From assembly GCF_004634245.1 (NCBI RefSeq), contig NZ_SJTF01000003.1:186001-250000 (forward strand): a DNA stretch of 64,000 bases. The letters run 5' to 3'. This document shows, one piece after another, positions 25,296-33,372 of the stretch. The position numbers were made by a program, and so were the translations under genes. How positions within the stretch are numbered: position 1 is the first letter of the stretch; every line of letters begins with the position of its first letter. This DNA comes from Flavobacterium foetidum. GTDB taxonomy: Bacteria > Bacteroidota > Bacteroidia > Flavobacteriales > Flavobacteriaceae. The notes under the pieces were generated by a model. The model did not search any database. It saw only the letters and a list, made by a program, of their open reading frames with translations, and was not told the origin of the DNA.

Positions 25296-25608
25296 GTTTC
25301 ACGCAGATTTGGCAGATTTGAGCAGATTTTTTCTATTGATTGTCAAGCTGAGCGAAGTCGAAGTCCAAGAAAAGTAAACTCAATACTTGTTTGTATAAGC
25401 TCTGCCGACACAGATTGTCATTTCGACGAAGGAAACTCAAATGATAGCGAACAAGCGAAGATTTGCATCGTCTATTCCCTCTACTGATGCGAGAGTACCG
25501 CTTGTGAATAACACAAACAGTAATAAAAAATTCTACAAAAGCACAAATATCTTAAGATTTTGTGCTTTTTTTGTAAGACCAAATCTAATTTGATAAACCC
25601 CAAAAATC
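25296..25608. other. Gap after lysA: repeat words and an orphan terminator
   Basis: The stretch starts with a half-copy of the B repeat (CACGCAGATTTGGCAGATTT, 25302-25321). Then come two common repeat words, TTGTCAAGCTGAGCGAAGTC (about 25341) and TGTCATTTCGACGAAGG (about 25417). A terminator follows at 25537-25573 although no gene ends here. No coding frame or promoter is convincing. Confidence 0.5.
25537..25573 (+). terminator. Orphan terminator 300 bp after lysA
   Basis: AAAAGCACAAA and TTTGTGCTTTT form an 11-bp stem ending in seven T. The lysA gene already has its own terminator, so this one could end a small RNA or back up read-through. No gene is visible between the two. Confidence 0.7.
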
Positions 25609-26061
25609 ATGAAACCTACAATCCTACTATCAACACTATTACTATTATTTACAACCAATTCATTCAGCCAAACCCTAGCCGATTTAAAACTAAAACCAAA
25701 AGAAATTCCAAAAGGAGGTTATATGGTTAGCGATGGGCATGTTTGCATTACGGCGCAAGCCTGTACTTTTTACAATGATATTGAAACATACAGCAATATT
25801 GTCGGCAAAATAAAAAGCAAAGCCATTCAGAGTTTTAAAAGTAAAGGCGATAGTGGCTCTATCATGTATTTTGAGTTTGAGCACACTTTTAAAGGCGATC
25901 GATTCCTGCAAGGATTGCTTTGGGGAAAAGACGGCCAGCCAACCGATGAACATCCGGAAGAATATGTCGCCAATGGAAAATTCCTTGTTATCTGGAGCTT
26001 GCATGCCGATAGTCCGCTGAAAGAAAAATCAGAGGCTAAAATAGAGGCGCTTTTGCCTTGA
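25609..26061 (+). CDS. Secreted protein of unknown function
   Basis: A 150-residue protein with a signal peptide (MKPTILLSTLLLLFTTNSFSQ). I do not recognise a family. The mature part is mixed alpha/beta with two cysteines close together (DGHVCITAQACTFYN) that may form a disulfide after export, and a C-terminal FLVIWSLHADSPLKEKSEAKI segment. It stands 59 bp before a membrane-protein gene on the same strand and may be co-transcribed with it. Composition is like its neighbours. Confidence 0.65.
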   Translation: MKPTILLSTLLLLFTTNSFSQTLADLKLKPKEIPKGGYMVSDGHVCITAQACTFYNDIETYSNIVGKIKSKAIQSFKSKGDSGSIMYFEFEHTFKGDRFLQGLLWGKDGQPTDEHPEEYVANGKFLVIWSLHADSPLKEKSEAKIEALLP

Positions 26062-26120
26062 CCTCGATAAGTTTTCCTTTTCTGAATTTATTCAAAATAA
26101 GATATTAAAAACCTATTCAA

Positions 26121-26483
26121 ATGAAACCACAAATACGATTCCTGCTTTATTCAACTTTGTTTTTCTTGTATATCATTTCAACATTTCTTTTGCTGCCAAT
26201 ACGCCAGAAATTAGAAACGGATCTATATATCACATTAGGTTGTGGTTTTGGACTTTTGAATATCATTTATGCATTCGCCATATTAAAATGGAAACCTTTA
26301 CTAAATATAATTTCCTCGGTTATAATCGCAGTTTTAGCCTTATTCCTATCCCTAAAATTTTCAGAATTACATCTATTTTCCAATTATGATCCATACGATA
26401 TAAAAACTGCAGTTTTGTTTAACGCATTGTTTTCAGTCGTTTTTTGGGAAATTATATATCAAATCAAAAAAAGGAGGGTATGA
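26121..26483 (+). CDS. Small integral membrane protein, four helices
   Basis: A 120-residue hydrophobic protein with four likely membrane helices: about 5-25, 33-54, 60-80 and 93-113. It has a short basic C-terminal end (QIKKRRV). No family is recognised. Its TGA overlaps the ATG of the next lipoprotein gene (ATGA at 26480-26483), a strong sign of translational coupling, so the two products may act together at the membrane. Confidence 0.65.
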   Translation: MKPQIRFLLYSTLFFLYIISTFLLLPIRQKLETDLYITLGCGFGLLNIIYAFAILKWKPLLNIISSVIIAVLALFLSLKFSELHLFSNYDPYDIKTAVLFNALFSVVFWEIIYQIKKRRV

Positions 26484-27112
26484 AATCAAAAATTAGCCTC
26501 CTGATTCTCTTTTTATTTGTAATTTCCTGTGGAAAAAAAACTGAAACGCAAACTGAAAATGCAAATACAGAAGCGAAAGAAGTTACCATTCAGAAAGTAG
26601 CACCAGAAACCAGAGAAACTCCAAATTTCGATTTTGAAAATTTTAAGATTGAAAAAGGGAAAGTTGGCGACATTACCATTGGAATGACCATGAATGAAGC
26701 TGAATCTTTCTTGAAAAATCTCAGCAAAACTGAAGCCGAAGCCTATGATTTTGGATTTGACGGCGGCGGAAAAGCGTATTTGTATTCTTTTAAAGATGAA
26801 TTGGTACTTGCTCTTATTCCCAAAAGAGATTCTGATGAAATTCTAGCGATTGCTGCTTTAAACGAAAAGCTAAGAACTACGAATGGATTGCATCCGAAAT
26901 CTTCTATTCAGGAAATCAAAAAACTATATCCTAAAACTCAAATCAATCAAAATTTGATGATGGGATGGGAAGTCATTTATGATGAAAAAAACGATTGGGA
27001 ATTTGTTTTTATGACCACCGAAGAAAATAGAATTGGAGCTTACAACGATTTTGAAACTCCTGCGGAACCTAAAATAATGAACGCAAAATCAGACTGGATT
27101 ACAATCAAATAA
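26480..27112 (+). CDS. Lipoprotein of unknown function, coupled to the membrane protein upstream
   Basis: The start at 26480 gives a lipoprotein signal MKSKISLLILFLFVISC with the lipidated Cys at 17; an in-frame start at 26444 would bury it. The length is 210 residues. The mature part begins with a Thr/Glu-rich linker, then a domain with the segment GKVGDITIGMTMNEAESFL and a second half beginning GLHPKSSIQEIKKLYP. The two halves look like a repeated small alpha/beta unit of the kind seen in SmpA/PepSY-like periplasmic proteins. Function unknown. Confidence 0.65.
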   Translation: MKSKISLLILFLFVISCGKKTETQTENANTEAKEVTIQKVAPETRETPNFDFENFKIEKGKVGDITIGMTMNEAESFLKNLSKTEAEAYDFGFDGGGKAYLYSFKDELVLALIPKRDSDEILAIAALNEKLRTTNGLHPKSSIQEIKKLYPKTQINQNLMMGWEVIYDEKNDWEFVFMTTEENRIGAYNDFETPAEPKIMNAKSDWITIK

Positions 27113-27426
27113 AAACAAACTGAGCTTACGAAATTAATCTAAAAAAACACGAAAAAACTCTTTTTATACTGTCCTTTTTATTCTTTTTCAAATAGCGTAT
27201 TGTGATTAAAATATCTTCAAAATCTTTTCAATTGCCACTTTAAATCTACTATTTTAAATTCAAAATATTGATTACATACGTAAAGAATAATTGGTGGCTG
27301 AAATATATTTAAGATTGTCGTAAACAACTAGAAGGATGCATTGCAGTACTTTTCACAGCAGAATAAAGTAGTGATTTTTCATACGTATTTTTTTATATTA
27401 GCAGTCCAATTTTATCTCCGCCAAAT
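27113..27426. other. 314-bp gap between two lipoprotein genes
   Basis: AT-rich DNA without a supported gene. The word ATACGTA occurs twice (about 27276 and 27381), but no other structure, terminator or consensus promoter is visible. Confidence 0.4.
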
Positions 27427-27984
27427 ATGAAAATTAGAATTTTACTCCTTTTAGCTTTATTTGCCTTTTCTTGTAAAAAGGAAACAAATACAGAAACCGA
27501 AAATCTACAAATTACGCCAAAAGATGCTGTAAAAATTACATCAGAAAAAGAGCCCGAAATAAAAAAGACAGACACCATTGTACTTTCGACAAAACATAAA
27601 ACCAACAAAATTCTATGTGATCTTGACGGAGACAATCTAGACGAAACTGTAGAAATATTCCGAAGCACAAAAAACCAAAAAAGCGGTCTCAAAATTACGT
27701 ATGGGAACGGAAAAAAGATTGATTATTTAGGTTTTGGAAATGATATTCTTCAGCAAGGTTTTGACGAAATTGACTGGGTTGGCATTTTTGAGAAAGCCCC
27801 AAAGAATGAAGTTTACTATAATAATGTAAACGAAGAAGGCGAGATTATCGGCGAAGATCAGGTCAAAGAAGAAGATAAAATAAAACTTCAACAGGACGGC
27901 ATTTTTATTCATGCTGATGAAAGCTGTGGCGGAGGCGTTATTTATCTAAAAAACGGTAAATACGAATGGATTCAGCAAGAATAA
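27427..27984 (+). CDS. Lipoprotein of unknown function
   Basis: A 185-residue lipoprotein. The signal MKIRILLLLALFAFSC has the lipidated Cys at 16, followed by a Thr/Glu-rich linker. It contains a calcium-loop-like segment CDLDGDNLDETVEIF (about 61-75), often seen in FG-GAP-like or VCBS-like extracellular proteins, and ends GGGVIYLKNGKYEWIQQE. That suggests a protein related to those that parse a quantity and a derivative, but I cannot name a family. It is followed after 29 bp by a DinB-like gene. Confidence 0.65.
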   Translation: MKIRILLLLALFAFSCKKETNTETENLQITPKDAVKITSEKEPEIKKTDTIVLSTKHKTNKILCDLDGDNLDETVEIFRSTKNQKSGLKITYGNGKKIDYLGFGNDILQQGFDEIDWVGIFEKAPKNEVYYNNVNEEGEIIGEDQVKEEDKIKLQQDGIFIHADESCGGGVIYLKNGKYEWIQQE

Positions 27985-28013
27985 AACCAGTATAACTTCT
28001 AAATATTCTGAAT

Positions 28014-28478
28014 ATGAAAAGTACCTTAGAAATTGCAAATCGTTTTAGAGAAATTATCCTAAACGGAACTTGGGTGGCCAATACCAATTACAAAGACCAG
28101 CTTGATGGGCTTGCTTGGAAAATTGCGGTAACTCCTATTCAAAATCTCAATACTATTGCGGTCTTGGCGCAACATATTCATTATTACGTAAGTGGAATAA
28201 ATAATGTTTTTAAAGGAGGTGCATTAGACATAAAAGACAAATTCAGTTTTGACTTTCCTCCTATTTCCTCACAGAAAGACTGGACGAATTTTTTAGATAA
28301 ATTTTGGAATGATGCCACGGAATTTGCCAATTTAGTTGAAGAAATGCCAGACGAAAAACTCAATCAGGTTTTTGTGGATGAAAAATACGGAACTTACCTA
28401 AGAAATATAGATGCCATGATTGAGCACAGTTATTACCATTTAGGTCAGATTGTGCTGATTAAAAAACTGTTGGCTTAA
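28014..28478 (+). CDS. DinB-like / DUF1572-type four-helix protein
   Basis: A 154-residue cytoplasmic four-helix-bundle protein of the DinB-like superfamily. Likely metal ligands are the His in LAQHIHYYVSG (about 61-63) and the pair in MIEHSYYHLGQIV (HxxxH, about 138-142). It is a distant relative of the DinB-like gene at 3762. Function unknown; enzymes of this fold use a metal and a thiol cofactor. A structured element follows its stop within about 10 bp. Confidence 0.7.
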   Translation: MKSTLEIANRFREIILNGTWVANTNYKDQLDGLAWKIAVTPIQNLNTIAVLAQHIHYYVSGINNVFKGGALDIKDKFSFDFPPISSQKDWTNFLDKFWNDATEFANLVEEMPDEKLNQVFVDEKYGTYLRNIDAMIEHSYYHLGQIVLIKKLLA

Positions 28479-28483
28479 TAAAG

Positions 28484-28550
28484 CAGTGCAATATCCCTCG
28501 TTTCTTTAGCGAAGCCATAAAAGATTGCAGCGGAAAGCGGGACAGCTCAG
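28484..28550 (+). ncRNA. Structured element, copy b of the GATnGnAGCGG family (partial)
   Basis: It includes AAAAGATTGCAGCGGAAAGC followed by GGGACAGCTC, the 3' half of the family core, while the 5' half (ATCCCTCGTTTCTTTAGCGA) is shortened. Outer words AGCAGT (28482-28487) and ACTGCT (28569-28574) could close a stem. Because the 5' half is incomplete this copy may be a remnant. Confidence 0.4.
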
Positions 28551-28651
28551 TATTATGAAATGATAGTTACTGCTGCCTAAAATAAATTTGGAGAAAGGCA
28601 TAGTTGTTGAATGTTAAAAAAGATATATTTACACCTTCAAAACTAAGCCCT

Positions 28652-29836
28652 ATGCAAAAAATTACTTTTCTGTTTGCTCTATTTTTTCTTGCTGTTTCCT
28701 GCGGCGTCAAAACTACGCAGTCTTTGCTAAGCGACGGAAATTATGATGCGGCTATTGACCGTTCTGTTGAAGCGCTGCGAACAAAAAAAGACTCAAAAGG
28801 AAAGCAGGATTACGTTTATATGCTCGAAGAAGCTTTTGCAAAAGCCAAAGAACGCGATTTAAGAAACATCGAAATGATGGAAAAAGAGCAGAATCAGGCC
28901 AACTTAAAAAGCATTTTTAATACCTATCTGCAACTCAATAATCGGCAGGAAAAAATACGTCCGATCTTGCCGCTTCGTTTATTAAAACAAGGAAGAGATG
29001 CCAGTTTTGCTTTCGATAATTATTCGGACCAGATTGTAAAAAGCAAAAATGCATTTGCAAAATATTTGTACGATAACGCTCAGGTACTCTTAAAATCAAA
29101 AAACAAACTTGATTATAGAAAAGCCTATGATGATTTGGCTTATTTGGAAAATCTGATTCCGAACTACAAGGACGCTAAAAAACTCATGGATAATGCGCTG
29201 GCTAAAGGAACAGATTATGTAGACGTTTACGCCACCAATCAAACCGATTTGGTGATTCCGAGAATGTTGCAGGAAGATTTGCTAGATTTTAAAACTTACG
29301 GGCTAAACGACAAATGGACAGTTTATCATAGTGCAAGACAAAAAAACATAGTTTACGATTACAGCTTGATTATCAATTTTGTACAAATTGCTATTTCGCC
29401 AGAACAAATTAAGGAACGTGAGTTTGTTAAAGAAAAACAAGTAAAAGACGGCTTAAAAACACTTTTAGACAGTCGTGGAAGACCCGTGAAAGACAGTTTA
29501 GGAAAAGAAATAAAAGTAGACAATTACAAAACATTGCGAGCCAATGTCTACGAATCAAGACAGTTCAAATCGTGCTTCGTATCGGCAAAAGTCGATTATG
29601 TGGATCTAAAAACCAATCAGTTGGTGCAGACTTTTCCCGTAACAAGCGAATATGTCTTTGAGAATATTTACTCAACTTACAAAGGAGACCGAAGCGCTTG
29701 CGACCAAGATTATCTAGGATATTTCAACAAACGCTCTGTCGCTTTTCCAAACAACGAACAAATGATTTTTGATACGGGCGAAGATCTAAAAGCCAAACTC
29801 AAAGACATTATCGTTCGCAATCAGATCAGGAGATAA
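28652..29836 (+). CDS. Lipoprotein of unknown function, helical repeats
   Basis: The frame is open from a TTG at 28604, but the ATG at 28652 starts a lipoprotein signal, MQKITFLFALFFLAVSC, with the lipidated Cys at 17. The product has 394 residues. The first half is helical and tetratricopeptide-like (SDGNYDAAIDRSVEALRTKK, then DYRKAYDDLAYLENLIPNYK). The second half is beta-rich, with FVSAKVDYVDLKTNQLVQTF and FENIYSTYKGDRSAC. I recognise no named family. It ends at a strong terminator and is probably monocistronic. Confidence 0.7.
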   Translation: MQKITFLFALFFLAVSCGVKTTQSLLSDGNYDAAIDRSVEALRTKKDSKGKQDYVYMLEEAFAKAKERDLRNIEMMEKEQNQANLKSIFNTYLQLNNRQEKIRPILPLRLLKQGRDASFAFDNYSDQIVKSKNAFAKYLYDNAQVLLKSKNKLDYRKAYDDLAYLENLIPNYKDAKKLMDNALAKGTDYVDVYATNQTDLVIPRMLQEDLLDFKTYGLNDKWTVYHSARQKNIVYDYSLIINFVQIAISPEQIKEREFVKEKQVKDGLKTLLDSRGRPVKDSLGKEIKVDNYKTLRANVYESRQFKSCFVSAKVDYVDLKTNQLVQTFPVTSEYVFENIYSTYKGDRSACDQDYLGYFNKRSVAFPNNEQMIFDTGEDLKAKLKDIIVRNQIRR

Positions 29837-29843
29837 AAATACC

Positions 29844-29880
29844 AAATCCCATTTGTATAGAAGCAAATGGGATTTTTTTT
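29844..29880 (+). terminator. Rho-independent terminator after the helical lipoprotein gene
   Basis: A 12-bp perfect stem, AAATCCCATTTG / CAAATGGGATTT, is followed by nine T, starting 8 bp after the stop codon. Confidence 0.85.
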
Positions 29881-29971
29881 GGGCGTGTCCTTTCGGGTCG
29901 GGCTATCCTGTGCAAGTCCTCGTATTCCTTTGTCAGACTGCGGACTTCCACTCCTATTCCTCACGCATTCA
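29881..29971 (-). ncRNA. Structured element, copy d of the GATnGnAGCGG family
   Basis: Minus strand: GCGTGAGGAATAGGAGTGGA with AGTCC, then GAGGACTTGCACAGGATAGC and CCGACCC, ending GGACACGCCC. The ends GCGTG and CACGC can pair. The GAGGACTTGnannGGATAGC word is shared with copy c at 52742-52891. It begins directly after the preceding terminator and lies about 150 bp upstream of arsR, on the opposite strand. Confidence 0.45.
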
Positions 29972-30030
29972 GTTCCATAAGCTCATTTTTTTCTTTTATT
30001 AATTTTAAAAAAAGTAAATAAAATTAAAAT

Positions 30031-30070
30031 GCAACCAAAAAGTTGCTTATATTTGCAACCTATTAGTTGC
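30031..30070 (+). promoter_or_regulatory. Promoter and paired operators of the arsR-AHSA1 unit
   Basis: Two 16-bp palindromes, GCAACCAAAAAGTTGC (30031-30046) and GCAACCTATTAGTTGC (30055-30070), have centres 24 bp apart. The -7 box TATATTTG (30048-30055) lies between them and overlaps the second. This is the arrangement expected for an autoregulated repressor operator; the likely binder is the ArsR protein encoded 17 bp downstream. Confidence 0.7.
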
Positions 30071-30087
30071 ACAATTATATAAAAACA

Positions 30088-30414
30088 ATGAAGCGAGATA
30101 TTTTTCAGGCTATAGCCGATCCGACCCGAAGAGCGATTTTGGTATTAGTGGCATCCAATGCACTGACTCCAAATGCCATTGCCGAACAATTTAAAATAAC
30201 TAGACAGGCGGTTTCAAAACACATTAAAATTTTAAACGAATGTGAATTGCTTGACGAAAAAAAGGCAGGACGCGAAATTTATTATCAGCTTAAAATAGAC
30301 AAAATGAAAGAAATTGATCAATGGCTGGAACAGTTTAAAAAGATTTGGGAACAGCGTTTTAGTCAATTGGATCAGGTATTATTAAACTTAAAATCTAAAG
30401 AAAATGGGAAATAA
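30088..30414 (+). CDS. ArsR/SdpR-type winged-helix repressor
   Basis: A 108-residue metal- or ligand-responsive repressor. The ATG at 30088 (MKRDIFQAIADPTRRAIL) matches the family start; an in-frame TTG at 30067 would lie within the operator. The helix-turn-helix is at about 30-58 (LTPNAIAEQFKITRQAVSKHIKIL), with the wing EKKAGREIYYQL. No cysteine metal-binding motif is present, so it belongs with the SdpR-like subgroup that partners AHSA1 proteins rather than true arsenic sensors. Its end overlaps the next gene by 11 bp, implying coupled translation. It probably represses its own unit through the palindromes at 30031-30070. Confidence 0.88.
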   Translation: MKRDIFQAIADPTRRAILVLVASNALTPNAIAEQFKITRQAVSKHIKILNECELLDEKKAGREIYYQLKIDKMKEIDQWLEQFKKIWEQRFSQLDQVLLNLKSKENGK

Positions 30415-30907
30415 TCTTATAATGAATTTTTCGGTTGATAAAGAAAATAAAAAGGTGAACATTACACGTGAATTTGATGCACCGCTTTCAGATGTTTGGT
30501 CGGCGTGGACAGAACAAGAAATTCTTGATCAGTGGTGGGCGCCGGCTCCGTTTAAATCGGAAACTAAAATAATGGAATTTAAAGAAGGCGGAAAAAGACT
30601 TTACGCTATGATTGGCCCAGATGGCCAGAAACGTTGGAGTTTTTTTGAATACAGTTCGATTTCTCCGAAGACAAATTTTAAACATTCGACTACTTTTTGC
30701 GATGCCGACGGAAATCCGAATTCAGAATTTGGAAGTTCTTATTGGGATATCAGTTTCTTGGAAAAAGGTGATTTGACTCTAGTTGACATCACAATTAAAC
30801 GTGACAGTTTGGAAGAATTGGAAAAAATTATAGAAATGGGCTTTAAAGAAGGAATTACAGCCACGATGAAAAGCTTGGATAAAATTTTTGAAGACAAAAA
30901 GAAATAA
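30404..30907 (+). CDS. AHSA1/SRPBCC-domain protein, first paralogue
   Basis: A 167-residue START-like (SRPBCC) protein with the signature of ArsR-linked AHSA1 proteins: VNITREFDAPLSDVWSAWTE, then ILDQWWAPAPFKSET and MEFKEGGKRLYAMIGPDG. It is a hydrophobic-cavity protein thought to bind a small ligand. It overlaps arsR by 11 bp (start 30404, or the in-frame ATG at 30422), so the two are one unit. The paralogue at 31132 is closely similar through the whole length. No catalytic motif is seen; ligand unknown. Confidence 0.85.
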   Translation: MGNNLIMNFSVDKENKKVNITREFDAPLSDVWSAWTEQEILDQWWAPAPFKSETKIMEFKEGGKRLYAMIGPDGQKRWSFFEYSSISPKTNFKHSTTFCDADGNPNSEFGSSYWDISFLEKGDLTLVDITIKRDSLEELEKIIEMGFKEGITATMKSLDKIFEDKKK

Positions 30908-30964
30908 AGTTAACCCGTGAAATAGAATAAAGTAGCTTCATTCAAAAATTAAAATCAAATTTGA

Positions 30965-31045
30965 TCTGCTAAAATTTGCGTGAAATTCTTTTGCTTATTG
31001 TTTTTCACGCAGATTCAAACTGATTAAAGCAGATTTAGACAGATT
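30965..31045. repeat. B-type repeat between the AHSA1 paralogues
   Basis: CTGCTAAAATTTGCGTGAAA on the left and TTTCACGCAGATTC with AAAGCAGATTT on the right are opposed arms of the B family, here tail to tail. It occupies most of the 224-bp gap that separates the two paralogous genes. Confidence 0.55.
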
Positions 31046-31131
31046 TATATCTAAGCTGATTTAATAGAATTGAAAAAAAATAATTTCACGCAACAGGCTA
31101 AAGTTAGTAACGAACCTAAAATAACAAGACT

Positions 31132-31629
31132 ATGAAAAATAATCTTTTAATGGATTTTACCGTAAACAAAGAAACAAGTACGGTACATGTAAAACGTGAA
31201 TTTAATGCTGATCTTTCGGCAGTTTGGTCCGCTTGGACAGAACAAGAAATTTTAGACCAATGGTGGGCACCCGCTCCTTGGAAATCAAGAACGAAAAGCA
31301 TGGAATTTAAAGAGGGCGGACGCAGATTGTATGCAATGGTAGGCCCAGAAGGTGAAGAACATTGGGCGTTAGCCGATTTTACCTCAATCAGTCCAAAGAC
31401 AAATTTTAAATGGTTGGATGCCTTTTGCGACAGCGAAGGAAATATAAACACCGAATTTCCGCGTTCTGACTGGGATGTGACGTTCTCAGAACAAGGCACT
31501 TCAACTTTTGTGAATGTAGTAATCAAACACGATAAACTGTCAGATTTAGAAATGACGATTCAGATGGGCTTCAAAGAAGGTTTTACCATTGCACTGGAAG
31601 GTTTGGACAGCATTTTTGCATCGAGATAA
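31132..31629 (+). CDS. AHSA1/SRPBCC-domain protein, second paralogue
   Basis: A 165-residue START-like protein clearly duplicated from the gene at 30404: VWSAWTEQEILDQWWAPAP and SISPKTNFK are identical in both. It lacks its own ArsR partner. A B-type repeat lies between the copies, so it could be in the same transcript or independent. The two differ in the middle (the first has SFFEYS, this one ALADFT) and in the segment after SPKTNFK, suggesting different ligands. A terminator ends it 24 bp downstream. Confidence 0.85.
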   Translation: MKNNLLMDFTVNKETSTVHVKREFNADLSAVWSAWTEQEILDQWWAPAPWKSRTKSMEFKEGGRRLYAMVGPEGEEHWALADFTSISPKTNFKWLDAFCDSEGNINTEFPRSDWDVTFSEQGTSTFVNVVIKHDKLSDLEMTIQMGFKEGFTIALEGLDSIFASR

Positions 31630-31652
31630 AATATTTATTTATACAGTTTTTT

Positions 31653-31678
31653 AATCCTGCTTTGCGCAGGATTTTTTT
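31653..31678 (+). terminator. Rho-independent terminator after the second AHSA1 gene
   Basis: The stem AATCCTGC / GCAGGATT, with a five-base loop, ends in seven T. Confidence 0.8.
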
Positions 31679-31745
31679 GTATTTTTCGAATGAAAAAAAC
31701 AATTTCAAATTACCAAAAATTTACTACTAACCATCAATAAACTAA

Positions 31746-32633
31746 ATGAAAAAACCAATAAGCCTGTTATTCTTTCTTATAGTTTTTAGCAATTATGCTC
31801 AAGTTAAACTTGAAAATAAAGATTTAAAAAATCTAATTGCCATAAGCGAAAAATATTCTCAAAACCCAAATGCAAGTGGAGAACAATTTGCAAAGTCGAT
31901 AGATTCATTAAAAACGCCAAAACTAAATTCTATTTGCGAAACTTTGATTGAAGTCGGAAAAGGGAGCGAATCGCTTATTTCTAAAAAATATCTTTCTAGA
32001 CCCAATAATGAAGAACTCGTTTTATGGTATGTAATTCGTGAAATTCATTATAATCTAGTAAGCGAAAAACAAAAACCTAGACCAAATATCGAAGTGGCAA
32101 AAGAAATATTGTCGCAGAAAATTGATGAGCGCTGGCTTTTAGACAATTACTATTACAGAATACATGGCGGAATTGCATCTTTATTTAACAACGCCGATCT
32201 GAGTTCAAAAAACATAAATATTGACGAATTAGGTCTTAAAAACGAAACTGAGAAATGCATATTTTATTTCAATACGATGAATTCTTTAGTAGGAGGACGT
32301 TTTAAAGTACTTTTGATGCTCAAGAAATACGATAAAATTTTAGCCTTTTCTGAAAAGCTGCCTACTTTTAATGGTAAAAAATACTACTACCATACTGATC
32401 TTGATTTTGATGATTTTGAATGGACGGGTTATGAAGAAAGCAAATCTTACAGTAAAGTAAATTTTGATAATTTATACCACGTACTTCTTGCTCAGTTTAT
32501 GGCTCTTTCAGAATTAAAAGATAAAAAGGAGGCGCAGGAACTCTATTTTAACTCCATTCTTCACAAAGAAAAATATTTTAAATATGCTACCGCAAAAGAT
32601 GATTTACAGTATATCTATCTTAAATCAAAATAA
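31746..32633 (+). CDS. Secreted protein of unknown function
   Basis: A 295-residue protein with a signal peptide (MKKPISLLFFLIVFSNYAQ). The mature part is helical with many Lys and Glu residues. Features include KGSESLISKKYLSRPNNEEL, LVLWYVIREIHYNLVS and the C-terminal KDKKEAQELYFNSILHKEKYF. The composition and spacing suggest tetratricopeptide-like helices, but no canonical repeat is convincing. I do not recognise a family. A terminator-like hairpin without a clear T-run (GAAATCCC / GGGATTTC, 32663-32693) follows. Confidence 0.6.
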   Translation: MKKPISLLFFLIVFSNYAQVKLENKDLKNLIAISEKYSQNPNASGEQFAKSIDSLKTPKLNSICETLIEVGKGSESLISKKYLSRPNNEELVLWYVIREIHYNLVSEKQKPRPNIEVAKEILSQKIDERWLLDNYYYRIHGGIASLFNNADLSSKNINIDELGLKNETEKCIFYFNTMNSLVGGRFKVLLMLKKYDKILAFSEKLPTFNGKKYYYHTDLDFDDFEWTGYEESKSYSKVNFDNLYHVLLAQFMALSELKDKKEAQELYFNSILHKEKYFKYATAKDDLQYIYLKSK

Positions 32634-32772
32634 TGGAATTTCTCATTGCTATTGAAAATTTTGAAATCCCGCTTCAATAATGAAATGGGATTTCCTTATG
32701 CAAATTTCATTTTCCATTTTCAAAAAATCATTATTTTAAGCAATACCAAAAATAATTAACCCTTAAATCAAA

Positions 32773-33291
32773 ATGCTAAAAAAACTACTTCCGTTTGAAC
32801 GTCTAATATATCATTCTTCATTAAACAGACAAGAACTTACAGCACATCTTGAGAATGAAATCGAGCCAGAAAAATCATTTAGTTTTGGATTCAACAATCC
32901 TTATACTAAACCTTATCTTGGGAGAGTTTACGATTCTAGATTCGAAATAAAAAAAAATATTACCTACAGAAATTCTTTTTTACCACTTATAAAAGGAGAA
33001 ATCAGAGAAGACCTAAATGGCACCAAGATAAATGTAAAAATGCAACTGCACACTTTCGTAAAAGTTTTTATGATTGTCTGGCTTGGCGGTGTTTCTCTAG
33101 CATTATTAGGAGTGATTTTTACTGTTATGTTTAGTAATGAGTCTGCATTAGAAGCCCTACCTGGATTATTAATTCCGTTGGGAATGTTACTTTTTGGTAC
33201 TGCAATGGTTTCTTTTGGATTTAAGGCAGAAAGCAAAAAAAGCATTCAGGATTTAGAGCAAATTTTACAAGCAAAAATAATTTCGCAATAA
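32773..33291 (+). CDS. Membrane protein of unknown function
   Basis: A 172-residue protein with a soluble N-terminal part (about 1-95, rich in Tyr, Arg and Glu) and two adjacent membrane helices near residues 97-122 (VFMIVWLGGVSLALLGVIF) and 128-150 (LPGLLIPLGMLLFGTAMVSF). A short basic C-terminal tail follows. There is no signal peptide. No named family is recognised. Genes of unknown function surround it. Confidence 0.6.
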   Translation: MLKKLLPFERLIYHSSLNRQELTAHLENEIEPEKSFSFGFNNPYTKPYLGRVYDSRFEIKKNITYRNSFLPLIKGEIREDLNGTKINVKMQLHTFVKVFMIVWLGGVSLALLGVIFTVMFSNESALEALPGLLIPLGMLLFGTAMVSFGFKAESKKSIQDLEQILQAKIISQ

Positions 33292-33372
33292 TCTAAAACT
33301 GACCTAGAGAACCTTACGTTCTTAAATCAAGTATTTATTTAAAATCTAATTTAAAAACCATTTTACCTCAAC

